DNA of 64,000 nucleotides, taken from NCBI GenBank assembly GCA_022835595.1, contig BQUP01000004.1:868001-932000 (forward strand). The letters run 5' to 3'. A program made the position numbers and the translations under genes. Shown piece after piece: positions 42,891-53,619 of the stretch (positions are counted from its first letter, which is position 1; every line of letters starts with the position of its first letter). The DNA is from Cystobasidium ongulense (lineage: Eukaryota > Basidiomycota > Cystobasidiomycetes > Cystobasidiales > Cystobasidiaceae). The notes under the pieces were generated by a model. That model was not told the DNA's origin. It searched no databases and saw only the letters and a list, made by a program, of their open reading frames with translations.

Positions 42891-45550
42891 ATGAGCGGCT
42901 TCTTCAATTCCCTCGTCAATGCGGACGACTCTTGTGGACCCGTGAATCCGCTTGCTCAGCTGTCGAAAGGTCTTCAGGGAGAAGGGAGCCAGATTGGAAG
43001 GGTAGGTTACGCCACGAAGACAAGTTGGTTTATGTGCTGATTTTTTTCCATCTGTAGGACCGCTTCGTAGCTCTGCCTGGCCCTTCGGCGTCCGGGTCAT
43101 CAAGCTTTCGAAGTCACGCCCTACAGCCAGCAGAAGTTGGACATGATGCAGCAGCAGCTGCATTCTTTCATGGCCAAGGTCATCCACCTCAATCTCATCT
43201 AGACCTGAACTCGCTCCGCAATGCACTTCCCCAACATCACGGACAAGCGCACTCTCATGCACCATCGCCGGTTCCAATGCCAGCATGGGCAGCCGACTTC
43301 ATGCAGAACAAGTCAGCTTCGCCTGCTCCCATGACCGACAGGGCCTGGCAGAAGAGCCGACATCTAGAAGGAAGGGCTAGTACACCTGCATGGGCGCATG
43401 ACTTTGCGGCGCAGACTCCTTCGCTTGAGCATGCCAACGCCCGCCACGATGTGCAATCCCCAGGTTTTGGACATCAGCAGGTCATTGCACCCATGCCACA
43501 GCAGCAATTTGGCCCTCAATTACCATGGCAAGCATCTCAACAGCCCGCATTTCGTATGGGCCAGTTCCAACACCACCAACCTATGCACGATGTTCATGCC
43601 ACTCATCCAATAGCCGCGCCTATGCAGCAGAACCCTGTAGAACATACTACCCAATGGGAAGATGCTTTTATGCAGCACGCTCTCAGACAGTCGCCTAAGG
43701 GCACTGTAACAGATTTACGTACAACACAGATGGAGGAACTACACGAATCATTGACAGCTCGACCTGTCTCGCCAAGTCAGCTTGCAAACCAGAATGACCC
43801 AGATGCACTAGCCAAAACAGCTGGCGATTTACTACAGAATGTCTCTGGAGACCTAGCTACCAATACAAAAATGCGAGACTCGAGCTTTATGGCTTTGATG
43901 CGGAAGCTGAGAGACCGAGAGATTGTTGTGGAAGGCGATAAAATGGTCGAGGCTGTAGCTTCCACTTCAACCTCGACAGCGCAAACCTTTGATACATCAC
44001 CGGGCTTTGGCGTACATTCTGGTAGGCGGCAAGGCTTTGAACCTATCTGTGTACGGCCTAATACTGTTCATGATGTCGCAGGACAAATGGCAACTGCGAG
44101 TGCTTCTCAGACTGTTGAATCTTTGACGGATGCCTACGAAGAGATGAATGCTGTTATGGATCAGGGCAGTCCTGTGCAAGCGGTCGATCCTGGGCGAGCT
44201 TTCCAGGGCGATGGAGGACGCATTATAGACGACGAAGAAGATGAACAAGGCTATCACTGGCAACCTGTGCAAGGGAGAGTACCAGGTGCAAGTTCTGCAT
44301 GGGAAGAGGATTTCGATTTTGACAATACTTTACTGCGGTCGGGGCCGCTACCGCCAACCATGGCACAAAGCCTTCGCACGACCGCTCAGCAGCAAGAATG
44401 GGGTGATCTGCAGTCCGAGTGGGACCGGCATCAAGCAACAGCTACTGGATTAGACGCTCTGAATACAGCATCCTATTCGAGTTATCCATTTCATTCCAGA
44501 AATCCGTACCTGCTCAGCCACAGCAGACAGCACCTACCTGTTAACACTTTATTGGAAAAGGAGGCGGATGTGCAGCTGTATCCAGAGAATGCATCAGCAT
44601 GGCTATCTTTAGGTCTGAAACAACAAGAGAACGAACGAGAGCCCTTAGCGATACAGGCGTTGCTGAGAGCGTTGGAGTTGGACTCGAGTCTTGGAGACGC
44701 GTGGCTTGGCTTAGCTGTCAGTTATACAAATGATAACCTCCGCGGCAAAGCGTACAGTGCTATCGAGCGATGGGCCGAGTTGCAAACCGATTACAGAGAC
44801 GTTGTGCAAGACTATGCATCAAGAATGCACGCTCTAGGACAGGGCTCAGCGAGCGATGATAGCGCGACTTTGGGCCAGCGACATGCATATCTCACAGGTC
44901 TGCTGGTCGAGATGGCAAGAGCAGGAGCATCGACAGAGAGCTATGTTGATCCTGAAGTGCAGATTGCTCTAGGAGTGCTCTTTAATGCTTCGGAAGAATA
45001 CGAAAAAGCCTGTGATTGCTTCTCAGCGGCATTATCTATACGACCCGAGGTACGCTATGCTCTTGTAGCTCCCACTTCAGACTGCCTTTACTGATGCCAT
45101 TGGTCTTTCAGGATCCTCACCTTTACAATCGTATGGGAGCAACTCTTGCTAATTCAGGCAGATCAGTCGATGCTATCGAATACTACTTCCGAGCCTTAGA
45201 GCTTCAACCGGATTTCGCGCGAGCGACGTAAGTCACAGAGCGGTCTGCAGTAATGGCGAAAGCTGACTCTGCACCGATATAGCTTCAATCTAGCAATCGC
45301 ATGCATCAACATGGGCAAACACCAAGAAGCTGCTGAGCACCTCTTGCGCTCTTTGCAAATGCAAGACAACACGGATGAAGATGTAGGAGAGCCTATCTTA
45401 CAGCATATTACCGAATCTGAGAATACCGATGCCTCAAGTTTGCTGTGGGAAACACTTGCTACATGCTGTAATAACCTCAAGAGGGCAGATCTAGCTCAAG
45501 CTTGCTCGAGTAGGAATCTGGCACCATTTAGAAGGGCCTTCACATTTTAA
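42891..45550 (+). CDS. PEX5: Peroxisomal targeting signal 1 receptor PEX5
   Basis: Four exons: 42891-43001, 43058-45049, 45112-45227 and 45283-45550. The sum is 2487 nt, or 828 aa. It begins MSGFFNSLVNADDSCGPVNP; the Cys in SCGPVNPL is the conserved mono-ubiquitination residue used for receptor recycling. The N-half is Gln/Ala/His/Pro-rich and carries W-x-x-x-F/Y-type motifs that bind PEX14/PEX13: WAADF, WAHDF, WEDAF and WEEDF. The C-half holds TPR repeats (NASAWLSLGLKQQENEREPL; DPHLYNRMGATLANSGRSVD; NLAIACINMGKHQEA) that bind the SKL-type signal. It imports matrix proteins into peroxisomes. The length is longer than yeast Pex5 (612 aa), mostly from the low-complexity N-half. Confidence 0.96.
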
Positions 45551-45839
45551 ACTGTCTCATTATACTGCAATATACTCGTTTCATGTTCCCGCAGTCTCGT
45601 AATTCAAGTAACAACAGACGTCATGCGGCTTGCACTAGTCGCAATTGCTGAACTGGCCATATCGAGCATCTTGCCACTCTCAAGCCGTTCTTCTTAGTTA
45701 TCTGCTGCAGGAGTCGAGGCCTGTGTTTCTGTGCAGCAGTCCTCCAGGGTTGCCATTCATAGGCTTCGACTGCGATGGGACACTTCCATCTTGCTGCCTC
45801 TGCTGTTGAGCTTTGCGTTGGGTTTACTCTTTGGTGTAC

Positions 45840-47141
45840 TTAGGTCTCAGCCGACCAGTCACCCGCATACCATTCCTCCTCCAACCCAGCTTTAGCACGA
45901 TCTTCGCGATTGAAAGGACCTTTCAATCTGCCATTGAAGTGCTCTTGTACATGCGACCTGAAGATTTTGACCGGATCTACGTTTTGCTTAGCACAGACAT
46001 ACGCAAGATACCTATGACCTGCAGCCACGTGAGTAATCTCATCGTGATGCACGATGCCCATTACAGCTGCCGTATCTTCATCACCGATAGCCTTAAATTT
46101 GGTAATCTGGGCTGGATTGACGTCTAGGCCTCGCGCTTCGTGGACTAGACATACGATGGATAAACGAGCTTTAATGTCATCTGCAGTAGCATGAGCAGAA
46201 TCCCACAAGCCATCTTGAGATTTATAAGCTCCATAGAAAGAGCCTTTCGCTTCCAGACGAGATCGGAGGAGAGAGAAATGTTTTGCTTCCTCTTCAGCTA
46301 TAGTAGCCCAATCTTCAAAGAAAGATAGTGGCATGGGTTCGGAATCCTCTTCGTCTGAGAATGGTCGACTGAAGCGTGCGATCAGGTCCCATGCTAGATC
46401 AATAGCCCACTGCTCGATGTGTGTGACATTGTGCAGGTATACCAGTTGAGATTTCTGACTGCCAGCTTTGCCCATCTTTGCTGCTTTGGCGTCGTCACGT
46501 AAAGGCAGGCGAGGCGGCTTTGATGGAGGCTTCTGCTTTCCGATGATACCTTCAGGGTAGCTAAAAGCACCTTCGCGCAACAGTCGGACAGCTTCTCGTG
46601 TATAGGCGACCTTCTCGTCTGGATCCGCCGTGTTGAGTACGAGACACGCCCAGTCGGTCAAGGTTGTGGGGGTTTCCGTTGGTAAGGAGGGTGGCGGCGA
46701 TAGTGTTGATTCCGCAAAGGCCTCGCTGACAGGCTCAGCGCTGATGAAAGTCCAAACTGTCGGATCTAGAGGGCCAGACATAATGATCCTGTCTTCGTCT
46801 TCGACAGAAACCTTCCAAGTGCAGGCAACCATGCCAGTAGAACTCTCTCCGGTCCGCAGGTCGAAGTCATAACCGTGCCAGGGACACACTGCAATGACAG
46901 TCTCTTCTCCAAAGTCTTCAATATCTCCTATTTCTATCTCTGCATCTTTCATAGGTCCACCTGCATGCGGACATTCACTTTCAATAGCGTAAAAGTTGTC
47001 CTTGCCTTGACGAGCCAGACGGAATAGAACGATTTGACGCTCTTCGCTGATACTGCTTGAGTTGTTCTTGAATGTGAGCACGTATCGGTCGTGTGCAGCG
47101 TACTCAGACAGGCGACCTAGAGTGTGAGAGTCCTGTGTCAT
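45840..47141 (-). CDS. Rieske [2Fe-2S] domain fused to DUF455 ferritin-like domain
   Basis: An intronless ORF. ATG 47141 gives 433 aa; the frame is open 16 codons further up but without an ATG. Residues about 15-140 are a Rieske domain with C57-x-H59 (SECPHAGG) and C86-x2-H89 (VCPWHGYDF). After a Pro/Ser/Thr linker, the second half matches DUF455. Candidate carboxylate/His ligands are HIEQWAIDLAWDL, IAEEEAKHFSLLRSRL and VHHDEITHVAAGHRYL, an E...ExxH...DEITH pattern like ferritin-like di-iron proteins. The reaction is unknown. The pairing suggests that the Rieske cluster passes electrons to a metal centre in the second domain; this is inference. It converges with PEX5, with a 289-bp gap. Confidence 0.88.
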   Translation of the reverse strand: MTQDSHTLGRLSEYAAHDRYVLTFKNNSSSISEERQIVLFRLARQGKDNFYAIESECPHAGGPMKDAEIEIGDIEDFGEETVIAVCPWHGYDFDLRTGESSTGMVACTWKVSVEDEDRIIMSGPLDPTVWTFISAEPVSEAFAESTLSPPPSLPTETPTTLTDWACLVLNTADPDEKVAYTREAVRLLREGAFSYPEGIIGKQKPPSKPPRLPLRDDAKAAKMGKAGSQKSQLVYLHNVTHIEQWAIDLAWDLIARFSRPFSDEEDSEPMPLSFFEDWATIAEEEAKHFSLLRSRLEAKGSFYGAYKSQDGLWDSAHATADDIKARLSIVCLVHEARGLDVNPAQITKFKAIGDEDTAAVMGIVHHDEITHVAAGHRYLAYVCAKQNVDPVKIFRSHVQEHFNGRLKGPFNREDRAKAGLEEEWYAGDWSAET

Positions 47142-47668
47142 CGTGAAGGATGTAGACGAGGTGTGGCGGATACTGTAATCTCCAGACACTCAGTTTCCGA
47201 ACGCTACTTTTCACTGAAGCGTGCGTTCGATCTTGATTGTAGATGCTATGTGATGAGATTGGCCCTGATGTGAGTATGCCCGAGTTCCGTGGTTCTGTCG
47301 ACTCTGCAGGTTGAAAGAGCCGTGAAAACGAAGAAAGCTGTCAGCTTGGGAGACAGGTTTGTAGACCGAGCAAGTCAGACGACATACACCGCCTGCGACT
47401 TGTTGTACTGCGCGACACTTGACAGAAAGCTGCACTCGTATGTTCTGGTCGGTGTGCGAAAGACCCAAAACAGGCCGACTTGGTCTTGCGCGAGGTTGCC
47501 TCTGCAACTACCGACACGTAGGCGAATCAAACAATCTTGCAACAGGGAATCAACCAGCTGTAGCGCAATGATGAATAGCGGTGAGTGCTCTGACTTGCTG
47601 GCACACTGCTGCCGGTCCTGCTGGTGCTATCGCTGACGGCTGCTGGTGCCTCCCTCCATTTTCGCTCG
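47142..47668. promoter_or_regulatory. Shared divergent upstream region Rieske-DUF455 / RER1
   Basis: 527 bp between divergent starts. It contains only short overlapping frames with no family and should hold both promoters. Confidence 0.45.
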
Positions 47669-48779
47669 ATGAACGTGGAAATAGACGAAGACAACTCGTC
47701 GCCTTTGGCCGTGTTGCAGAACAACCCAGCATACAAGCGTGTGCAGTTACTTCAGCGGGTGAGTGCCCGCTGTACTCCTGACAAGCTTCAGAGAACTGCG
47801 CTCATGCAGTCACCTTCTGGTCTTTTCCCCAATGCCGCTTCATTTCATTACCGCAGGATTATCAACGTCTTCTTGGTGAGCAAGCTAGATGCTGGGTCAT
47901 CCATGCTGCACGCATCTGACTGTGCTATCTTCCTGGACTTTTGCTACATCATTATTCGACCCTTCTGCTCAATCATCTCCTACGAAACTCTAATCCGACG
48001 CGTGCCGCCTCGAATATGATACAACAGACAGAGTCACACCATTGACTCTATACAGATGGACCTTTACCTGGGCTCTCACATTTATCTTCATCGCGGATAT
48101 TGTCTTGCAGCAAGCGTACTACATCGTCACTTATGCTCTCGGTATCTACCTTCTGAGTGAGTGGTGTCTCGCCCAATGGCTCTGCTCTCGAAGCTTGAGC
48201 AGGAGCAGTAAACTTGAGTCGCAGTGCTGACAAGCTGTCTGTACTCTTTCAATAGACTTGTTTCTTGCATTCCTGCAACCCAAGTTTGACCCATCAATAG
48301 AGCAAGACTTGGCAGAGCAAGACGTTGAAGAAGGAGCACCAGGCTTGCCCACCTCTGCATCGTCCAAATCAAACGGACATGAAGATGAGGAATTCAGACC
48401 ATTCATTCGAAGGCTGCCAGAGTTCCAGTTCTGGTTGTCTGCTACAAAAGCTATCCTCTTTGGTCTTGCAGCGACGCTGTTCCCGTACGTTCAGCTTTGA
48501 CTTCCACTACCCACCTTCGCGCCACTGTAGCTAACCACTCGTCGGCAATCTCAGCTTCTTCGACATCCCTGTATATGCCCCAATCTTGCTCATCTATTTC
48601 TGCGTGCTGTTCACTATCACCATGCGCAGACAGGTAAGGAATACTACACCGAATGAACATGTGACCAGGTGGCTAATCGCGCTTGCAAATCCGCTTGCCT
48701 GTCACAGATTCAACACATGATCCAGTATAAATACATTCCATTCGATCTCGGACGGAAAACCCGCTACAACAGGAAATAG
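47669..48779 (+). CDS. RER1: Golgi-to-ER retrieval receptor RER1
   Basis: Six exons: 47669-47758, 47857-47875, 48028-48156, 48256-48484, 48555-48633 and 48708-48779. The sum is 618 nt, or 205 aa, normal for RER1. Blocks: DYQRLLDRVTPLTLYRWTFT, YIVTYALGIYLLNLFLAFLQ, PKFDPSIEQDL, DEEFRPFIRRLPEFQFWLSA and MIQYKYIPFDLGRKTRY. Four hydrophobic segments are visible. It returns ER membrane proteins from the cis-Golgi in COPI vesicles. Exon 2 is only 19 nt. The ATG 47669 start gives a short acidic N-terminus. Confidence 0.97.
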
Positions 48780-48977
48780 AGGCTTGGGTAACTTTGCTTG
48801 TAATGATACAGTCTAGATGGAAGAGTATACCCCCGGTCGATGCGTAGTTGCAATTCACATGTTGCGATAGAATACACAACACGACAGGCTAATGTTTTTT
48901 AGCGTCTAGTGAAGCGTGAGCTACTGACAACATTTGCTATAACATCATGAAAACTAGCTCTTGTGGTGTTATTGGGT

Positions 48978-51900
48978 TCATCGTGGAAGTACAAAAATTC
49001 GCAGAGGATAATTGCCCAGTGAAGGGGTGTCCTCGTGCGCAGCACTAGGTACGATAATTTCTTGTGTCCCCTCTACAACCTTGAGTTCCCGCATTCTGAC
49101 TCTGCTGTCTTCCTCGGTCAGGCGACCCTGACCAGTTTCAGGATCGTAATACTCCTGTTCCAGCGCTTGCACTCGCTGACTGTGTTGCATCGGCGTCTCG
49201 AGGACCTGCCAACATCTGAATCTTGGGAGCTCTACCATCGCAGTATTAGCAATGGGTATAAGCGTAAATTCTGCCAATTGATACGGGCCGCTATCTGGAT
49301 CGTGTAGTACCAGAGTGCGCTGAGTTTTGCGTGGGCCCGAAAAGACGAAATTCTCCGACCCAGATTCCATTTGGAATGTGAGCTGTATGGGAGCTGGAGT
49401 CCAGTCGGATGGACATTCCAAGGTATATCTGACTTTGAAAGGTTTGTGAAGTATAGCAGAAGGCGGGTAATATGCAGCAATTTGCGGTGATGTCGTAATC
49501 GCTGGCGGCACGAAGTCCGGTAAAGGTATGCGTGTCGTTGTGGTGGTTCCCGGCATTTGATCCATCGAACTAATTCACTGGTGTCAGCGGTGTCACATAA
49601 TAGTGCGTTGGGGACCTACGATCTGCTCCAGATGATATCTAGCATACCCCCTGCTGGTTTCGTAGCATGCGGATTCACGAGGAGTTCATATGTTATACGA
49701 AAGGGGTCTTGTGGCTCCCAAGCTACCGTACAAGGCGTCAGATTGAATAATAATTCGCCAACGACTGATCCACTCACAGTCCTGGAGAATATCGTCTTCT
49801 TCGAGAGTGTCCCCCAACAGCCTGACATTTTCCTTACTGCCAGACACTATAAGAGCTACACTTTTGACAGACAAGGCTTCTGGCCCTAGTGCGCCCAGTA
49901 TCACGTCCAGTAGCAAGCGATGACCAGATTCCTCGATAGTCGGCGAGTCCAAGGCAAGAAGTGAGTTACCTTTGGTCATCGCAGCGGTTTTAGGCCGGTG
50001 CCACGTTGCCTGGGAATCACAGAAGAAAGGATGCACAGTATCTATCGCGAGTTGCTTCGATAGTTCTGTCACGGCCACTTGCACATCTTGTTCAGGACTT
50101 GCAGCGGGTTTGGCCACCACTGAGATGTCAACATTGCGTTCTCCCGGGGAAGCAAAAGTGCTTAGGTATATTGTCGTCGAATGAGTTTGCCCCGGTGACA
50201 GTTCCTGTATGAGAAGGGCGTTGGATATGCTTATGCCCTTCGTCTGCTCTTCCTCCAGCTGTATATAATCACCGATAGCATCACTCGAGGGCAAATGAGG
50301 ATGCACAAGCGGGTGAAGCAAGGCATCCAGATACAGCGCCACGTTTACCTTGTCATTGTTGGTGACGAGCAGCTCTATAGGGAACGCCTCGTTGAGATAG
50401 GCTGGACTTGAAGCTGTGGATTCCAGCTGTAAGCGGATTTTGCGGGGTTCGAAGCTGATCATGCATGTTGTCAGTTCCAGCAAGCCAAGATTGCGCATAG
50501 CATGACACACCTGCAAGACTGGCCAAAGTCGCCAGACGTCAGGGACGACGTTTGTAATGTAGTTAATGAAGTTCCGTCAACTGCACAAGCCCAAAGCGGC
50601 TTAATGGAAGAAGGGTGTAGATCCAACGCGAGGCGGTAACTAGCGATGGTGAACGAGACCAGCACGCTTGTGATCTGTCGAACAGAACATTAAATACTAC
50701 ATCAGAATATGCGTAATAGGCCTGACTTACGGATATTGTTTGGGCGTGTGAGGAAGTCAGGGTGCTGGTTATACTGCCATTATATAGAATTGAGCGAATA
50801 TTGCCTGACGCGCGTGACTGTCTTGAGGCGATCATAACATTCGCATCCTTGATGGTATCGTCGTTCTCGACAGATAGTGGCGTTCTTTGGTCGCTGAAAT
50901 GGATTTCGATAGAATTGAATGCAGTAGCGTTGTCAAATACTCCATCGGCTATCGCCTGCGATCGAAACGAGATCTGATAAGGCACTAGACTACCCAATTC
51001 GGATTTGGCTCGCCAGAAGACAGAGTTGAAATGAAATGGCAACTTTGAGTTGGTCGAAGTCAATTCAATGATAGACGTGGCGGAAGAAATGGACGCAGGT
51101 AGGTCGCGCAACAGGGCAAACAAAACTCTCGCTGTGTCCGCCGGTGAAGAAGAAGACTGCGGGTGTTCTGGATGTAGCTCTTCGGCAAGGCAGACTCGCT
51201 CCAGACAAACTTTCAAAGCTTCCCGTATCGTGTCAGTCAGCCGCTTCTCGCTGTTCTCTCCTTTGATCTCCCCCATAGTACTGGGACTGTCCTCCACTAA
51301 AGCCTGGCCATCCGGTCCAGCATTCTTGATTTGCTTGCGGAGAGTCACATCATCCCGTCCAAGGATCTTGTCAAGGATGCCGAGCCATTGCTCGCGTCGA
51401 TATGTTCTGCCTATCCGCTCATCGAAGCGCAAGGCAGTCTCAAGGTTTTGAGTCTGATGGTGCACTCCGGCGATAAGGTAGGCCAGACTGAGAGTCATGC
51501 GTACACCTTTTGATCCCTTATAATGGTCATATGCTTTCGTGTATAACTCAATGATTTGCTCTGTATGAGGAGCGCTCTTCTCATGAGCTAATGCGGCTGA
51601 CATCTTCGGGGGTTCTTCCACTGTGGGGTCCGTCATAGCTTTGCTGTATGAATTCTCATATTCCTGAAGCGTCTCACGGAAGAGCTTTTGACGCTTCTCT
51701 GCAGCTAATCCTGCCCTGAGATAGTAAGCGCCTGGATGTTGGAGCACCTGGGCAGGTACGTGTTGGGCAGATGCTCGTGCTTGCAACGGCGGGCCTGGAG
51801 CAGGACCAGGGGTTTGGGGTATCTGAAAGCCTGAACTCATCGCAGCTTCAAGAAGATCGCCGAATATTCTATGTTGCTTGCTTTCCCAACTCCAGTATTC

Positions 51901-53262
51901 AAAGCTTGTCTCATCGATCCCCCATTTATCGGCACTAATGCGAGACAGTCGGCGTATATGCTCTCTATGTGTCAACGCAGCATATTCCGCGTTCCCCGCG
52001 TAGAGGTACATTTTGCAGATTTTAACGATAATGCAGTCGGCCAGGACTCTTGCTTCGGCCCACCGTTTTGTTCTCGCCATTATGAAAGGGTGAGGATTGT
52101 TCACACTGACGGGATTGGTGAAAAGGTCTAGAAGCGTGTTGTAGCAATCTTCGTAGTGTTTCAAGGCCACCTCAATCTCTGCGCGGAACTCTGCGAATGT
52201 GGCCGCTTTGAACTCATATCGCACATTCAATGCCGTGTTGTTGAGCGTAGCATGCGGAGTGCCTGTCCCGTTTCTTTCCGGCTGGATCGAAGAATTGATG
52301 GATACAGACGTGTTTGAATTGGCTGGCCGTGCGCGCTTGCGTCGTAACCTTCTTCCGTGTTCTCGATAATAATCGATGCTAGACTCTAGCAACTCGCCTT
52401 GCAAGGATGCAACGAAGTTCTGCACTTCTTTGGTAGGTACAGGAGACAGGACGAAGAGTGAAGCGCGCGAGTCAAGGCCGCTAAGCCGTCGAATGTGGGA
52501 CAGACGAGCATCCAAAGCCGGGTCGTCTAGAAGGTAACTTATCAAGCCGTGATTAGAAGCAAATGTGCGCAATAGGCTTACCGAGCAACTCCCGCGATGC
52601 TAACAAGACGACTGCTAGCTTGATACCTCGCTCATTACAGACTCTCTTGCGATTCATGATCTCGTTGACTAGCTCATTATCTCTAAGTCTTTCGACCTTT
52701 TCCTTGTCCAGTGGTCCAACTTCGAGTTCGGCTACATCGGGCGTGCCATCTTCTAAGAGTGCTCCGAATTCGTACAGCCGCAGAACGAGAACAAATGCGC
52801 TGGGAATGAGTTCTCGATGTTTTCGTATCCATATGGGGGCAATCAGGCCGTCAGGATATAGGGGAGAAGTGGGTGTGAAGGGCGAAATTGGTGAATGGGC
52901 GCCACCTTGTCCATTCTGCAGACGTGCTTTTCGAGGCGGGAAACGGACATTCTGTATAGCCGTGAGAGACGTGAGTAGTTAGAATACTGCATGTTTGCAC
53001 GAAGTGGAGGCACTGGCAGACTTGCCTTCTCCACTAAGACAACGTTGTGGTCTGTTTTCCGCTTGGCCGAAAGATTGTCATATACAGGGTAGCCTTTTCT
53101 GGCTGCAAACACTCGACGCAGAGATTGTGTCAATTGGTGAAAGGATAGCGTGTCCGTGCTTGTACAAGTAGATCCGCCCTGTTCCTGCTGTTCTGTGCCG
53201 AGTCCAGCTACAAACATTAACGGCCTCAGCTGGCACACGAACTCCGACGGTACCGTCTGCAT
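48978..53262 (-). CDS. TRAPPC11: TRAPP complex subunit 11 (TRAPPC11, foie gras/gryzun domains)
   Basis: Seven exons: 53026-53262, 52582-52951, 50731-52526, 50511-50674, 49778-50454, 49620-49707 and 48978-49569. The sum is 3924 nt, or 1307 aa. The N-terminal third has NVRFPPRKARL, LIPSAFVLVLRLYEFGALL, GIKLAVVLLASREL and SHIRRLSGLDSRASLFVLS. The foie gras region carries KRWAEARVLADCIIVKICKM, HPGAYYLRAGLAAEKRQKLF and SLAYLIAGVHHQTQNLETAL. The C-terminal gryzun part is beta-rich, with FRITYELLVNPHATKPAGG and FKVRYTLECPSDW. TRAPPC11 belongs to the TRAPP III complex in ER-Golgi traffic and autophagy; budding yeast lacks it. The first intron appears to use a GC donor (AAG|GCAAGT). Confidence 0.9.
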
Positions 53263-53619
53263 GGTTGCTATCGGATGTGAGTCGGTGCAGCTCTTTGTAC
53301 GCTTGTTTGTGGGTATGCTTCAGCACCGGAAGTAGTGCTTCACGGTTGTAGATTGTAATCGTAATGCGCGCCAGCCATCATTGGATCGCTTATTTCTTCC
53401 ACGAACGCGGCTGTGTACTTATGACTCTCTAAGACCTGCCAAAAGGTGTCTTCAAGAGGACTTGCATGCTGCTGCTCTTGCTATTGTATACCATCGATAG
53501 CTACGGAAGCAAGCTGTATTGAAGTCGATCGCTCATGCAGCACTCATGAGCAGGACGGCGAGACCTGTTGCTGTTGAAGCAATTCACAAGCTGCATACCA
53601 GATAGCAAGATAGAGGGCA
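53263..53619. promoter_or_regulatory. Shared divergent upstream region TRAPPC11 / HRD3
   Basis: 357 bp between divergent starts of two secretory-pathway genes. No clear TATA box or unfolded-protein-response-like palindrome was noticed. Confidence 0.45.
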
